Shown here in pieces: positions 61,038 through 64,000 of a stretch of 64,000 bases of DNA. Source of the stretch: Solicoccozyma terricola (taxonomy: Eukaryota; Basidiomycota; Tremellomycetes; Filobasidiales; Piskurozymaceae); NCBI GenBank assembly GCA_001600875.1, contig BCLD01000012.1:773892-837891 (forward strand). The letters run 5' to 3'. Below the pieces are notes generated by a model. That model was given only the letters and a program-made list of their open reading frames with translations, did not search any database and was not told the DNA's origin. The position numbers were made by a program, and so were the translations under genes. Every line of letters starts with the position of its first letter. Within the stretch, counting starts at the first letter, position 1.

Positions 61038-63186
61038 TTACGGCGTCCATATCTGGTGTTGGATAAACTGGTCAGCGTGCAGCGATTGCTATGCAAGTCT
61101 CCTTTTTTCTTCCTTTTTTTTGATACTAAACCCGCAACTCACTCTCACAGTCATGTCCACGGAAGCCGTTGCTAACACATTCACTCTCCGCTTCCCATCA
61201 GCTGAAGCTCCATTTGTCGACATTACGCCATTCGCGAGTCCTCCACCGTTTGCTGATGATCCACCACCACTACCTCCTCCTCCTCCAATAGTTGCCCTTC
61301 CCCACGCCATCGAACTGACAAAGTGATCATGTGCCTCTATTACCTTGAGTTGACGACCGGTCTGAAGGTCCCATATCCGTACGGTTTTATCATCGGATGC
61401 GGATAAAAGATATTTACCAGATGGATGGAATACGAGCGCTCGAATCCAATTGTCATGTCCGTTCTATAAAGGGTAGTTGTGCGCCAACGACGAAAGAAGA
61501 AAGAGAGAGAACCCCCCCCCCCAACATCAGCAATCGTTATGAAGATAAGATGCTTCCACGTCACCACGGGCAACTCACAAACGTCCGCAGACATTGGCCT
61601 GTCAACGCATCCCACAACCGGATAGACTTGTCTCTACTTCCAGTAGCTACAAAGCAGCCTGGCGTCTTGGCTCTTTCATCACCGGCCCGTACCTGAGGGA
61701 AAGAAAGCAGAAAGGGGGAAAAAAAGAGCAGGTTTAGCACGACCCACGGCTCAATGCGATTGGAAACCCCCCCCCCCCCCCCCCCTCTCACCGTCAACCC
61801 TGTCAACTCCCGTATCGCCGGATAACTAACGACCGGAGCGAATTCCGCTGTCTCAACCACATGTTCATGACCACGAAGTTCGGTCTTGGTTTCGCCTGTA
61901 GTTGAATCCCATACTCGAGCCGTCTGTGATGGAGGGAGCGAGGGGACTCCAGATCAGCTGCAGTTCGGGGGAAAAAAAAAAGGCCCAAAAACGCCACGCC
62001 CATCGGTTCACGCACTTGATCACTCGATGCAGTCACCAACCATCGCCCATCATCACTCGGTACAACGCTTCGAACCCAATCTGAATGTCCCCAAAATGTT
62101 TTCACACAATATCTACGGGGGGGAAAGTGGGTGTAAATTCATGACTTTCAATTTCCTGCTCCCAAACGCCACACGGGGTAAGATATACAACCCCCAAACG
62201 TACCCAGTTGCAACCTCCCAAACTCGTATGGTCTTGTCTCTACTTGCACTAACGACATGATCTCCTGACGGTGTAAACTTGACTGACGAGACGGTATGAT
62301 CATGTCCATGCATAGTCTTGATATTCTTATATTCATCCGCTGTGTCCCAGAGCTTGAGTGACATGTCATTGGATGCCGATACTACGACGACATAGGTGTG
62401 TATGATGAGTTGGGCGTTGCGAGGAATTTAAAGTCGAATCGAACAAAAAATAAAGAAAGGGAAAAAAAATAAAAATCAACCGCAGCTCACCCATCAAGTT
62501 ACCCTTCGAATCAAAATCCACATCCATAACAGCTTTCGTATGCCCTTTGATCGTCCTTTCACATTCTCCACTCTCCCAATCCCAAATCTTTATCGTTGAA
62601 TCCTCCGAAGCACTCGCCAATACCGTCCACACTGGATGAAACGCGATTCTAGATATGGGTTGACGATGTGATGCGAGAGTGTGACGATGTGGTGGACGTG
62701 GTAACCAGGTGGTTGATGAGGCAGAGGAGGTGGCGGCTCGGTTAGGAAGGGATAGTTCAGCTGTGAGAGCTGCATTACGAGATTCGAGGTCCATGATCTG
62801 AACATGGGGATGGGGTTAGTTAGAAAGGATCAGAAAAGGCCATCACGTTGCGGGCGGGGTAGTAAGGACCAGAACATCATTTTCACCTTTTTTTGTAATC
62901 GAATGACACTCGTCCATTTCTTCTCCAATAAGCCATTCCATTTCGCTTTAACATCATCGTCAACCTGAAAGTCCTCGTTATCCGATTCTGATTTCAGTGC
63001 ATTATATGATGCCTGCATTCCTGACGCTTGGAGGTACCAGAGAATGGACTTGTGCCTATTCACCAAACCCGAACCACAAGTCGAACATCAGCTTGGGGGG
63101 GGGGGGGGGGGGCTCCCATCCGGGAACTTTGAGACGATGCCGACTCACAGCTCATCCTTCTGCCGCTCCGTTAGTATTCCTGACAT
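61038..63186 (-). CDS. PAC1: Nuclear distribution protein LIS1 / PAC1 / NudF
   Basis: Exons 63186-63149, 63055-62887, 62797-62491, 62381-62204, 62112-62016, 61923-61792, 61692-61579, 61463-61143 and 61052-61038 give 456 aa. Lis1 binds the dynein motor ring and, with NudE, controls nuclear migration and dynein loading at microtubule plus ends. The LisH dimerisation motif is at residues ~4-38 ([24 protein letters not shown]), a coiled coil follows ([18 protein letters not shown]), then seven WD40 repeats: [36 protein letters not shown] and VRIW. A Gly/Ser/Asn-rich loop of about 45 residues (encoded near 61180-61290) interrupts the last repeat. The last exon is only 15 nt (IWTP plus stop). Introns carry C or G runs of 18-19 nt. 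Head to head with PTRHD1, 444 bp between starts. Confidence 0.95.
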
Positions 63187-63630
63187 GCGGAGGCCACGAA
63201 GGTATATGTGTTCCGACTTGTACGTCTACAGCAGGGTCCTGATGGGTTAGAGAATGTCGAGAAACAGCGAACGCGTGGAGACGAGAGAGCGAGCGAGCGA
63301 GGTTGTAACTGGGTATGGGTCACAGTGTGATGATGCTTCGATGGTCTTCGCAGATGTAATCCGAGGTGGGGTTCGCCTCGTGGTATGCTAGAGTGGGTGA
63401 TGAGTGAATGCTGTTGATGTTATGTATGTATGGTGGTTTGAGTTGTATAGGTTGCATCGATCAACACGTGAGGAGCAGCATCGTTCGTCTCCATCGTCTC
63501 TCATCAGATATCTCATCAGATATATCATATACCATCTCTGTCACATAACACCCCCACACCCCCCTGTATGCTCCTCCTTGAGCTCAACAGACAGCTCAAG
63601 CGACAAATCAGCCTCACACAACTTCGCACC

Positions 63631-63969
63631 ATGACCTCAACCTCAACCTCAACCTCAACCTCAACCTCAACCTCAACCCCGACCTCGACCTCAACCTCTA
63701 CCACATCCAAGTCCTCCCTAGTGATGCAAATCATAGTCCGTAAAGATCTCCAAGACGTTAGTGTCAGACTCTACAAAACCTCAGAGTCCAATTGTCGCAC
63801 TTTTTCTAATAGTACTGATGATGGATGAGCCCTCGCTAGTCAGTCTCTCGGTTGGCCAACTGGTCCGTTGATGGCTCAAGCGGCACATGTCGGGATGGCT
63901 GTCATGCATTTATATCATGACGAACCTGCTGTCAAGGAATACCTCGGTGATCTGAGCAACATGCGCAAG
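63631..63969 (+). CDS. PTRHD1-type peptidyl-tRNA hydrolase domain protein, N-terminal part
   Basis: Exons 63631-63756 and 63844-63969 (the next donor GTAGGT follows); the rest lies beyond the window. The first ~32 residues are Thr-Ser repeats encoded by a CAACCT hexamer. The domain start reads SLVMQIIVRKDLQD, then SLGWPTGPLMAQAAHVGMAV, MHLYHDEPAVKEYLGDLSNM, RK, matching PTRHD1, a PTH2-fold family (WP.G.LxAQxxHA..A and a Y..dL..MRK block). True PTH2 enzymes have a different AQCSHA context, so catalytic activity is uncertain. Acceptor CTAGTCAG at 63836-63843 is used because the CTAG four bases earlier breaks the frame. The ATG could also lie further upstream. Confidence 0.72.
63633..63693. repeat. 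CAACCT hexanucleotide repeat, coding
   Basis: About ten tandem ACCTCA units (two variants) in the first exon of the PTRHD1-like gene, coding for Thr-Ser. Confidence 0.9.
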
Positions 63970-64000
63970 GTAGGTCGGGGTGGGGGGGGGGGGGGGGGGG

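Noticed and set aside
63633..63693. CAACCT repeats as telomere-like DNA
   Set aside because: The unit is not the fungal TTAGGG type, lies inside a coding exon and is only about 60 bp.

Overview
The window is fungal nuclear chromosome, most likely from a basidiomycete yeast or dimorph of the Tremellomycetes (Cryptococcus / Kwoniella / Tremella relatives). The signs are closely packed genes on both strands, many short introns (mostly 50-90 nt, GTGAGT-type donors, CTRAC-like branch points, CAG/TAG acceptors), several exons under 35 nt, and housekeeping proteins of fungal type. The species call is an inference. The products are recognised from motifs alone, since no search could be run. I re-spliced the genes by hand: unless noted, exon phases close exactly, which is the main support for the models.

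Layout. 1-16 kb: 3' end of an anillin/Bud4-type PH protein (+), KCS1 inositol hexakisphosphate kinase (-), SLD3-like replication initiation factor (+), RRN7/TAF1B-like RNA polymerase I factor (-), MDL-type mitochondrial ABC half-transporter (-), RRP17/NOL12 rRNA-processing factor (+). 16-28 kb: two-HKD phospholipase D-like protein, UPF1-like SF1 helicase with a possible mitochondrial presequence, Ivy1-like BAR protein (all +). 28-41 kb: eIF4G (+), CorA/MNR2-type metal transporter (+), saccharopine-dehydrogenase-like oxidoreductase (-), two-TM predicted mitochondrial protein (+). 41-49 kb: RRM+YTH m6A-reader-like protein (-), a 66-aa conserved small protein (+), a 157-nt poly-G run and 2 kb of pyrimidine-rich non-coding DNA. 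49-58 kb: SKG6/MID2-like single-TM protein (+), MOB1 (+), HAP5/NF-YC (-), ELO fatty acid elongase (+). 58-64 kb: a quiet region with one two-TM small protein (-), LIS1/PAC1 (-), and the start of a PTRHD1-type gene (+) running off the window.

There is no operon-like pathway cluster. The genes are mixed cellular housekeeping: rRNA synthesis (RRN7, RRP17), replication and mitotic exit (SLD3, MOB1), dynein and membrane (LIS1, IVY1), translation (eIF4G) and mitochondrial or lipid functions (MDL, ELO, PLD-like). Several pairs share short divergent promoters or have abutting 3' ends.

I found no clear new multi-gene system. The more unusual signals are a degenerate ~28-bp repeat family present in opposite orientation at two distant loci; very long G/C homopolymers concentrated in introns and UTRs; 8-nt micro-exons in MOB1 and the PLD-like gene; a CorA protein with SLN where GMN is expected; and a YTH domain interrupted by about 220 low-complexity residues. 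Two stretches of N (53948-53952, 56385) mark assembly gaps inside homopolymers.
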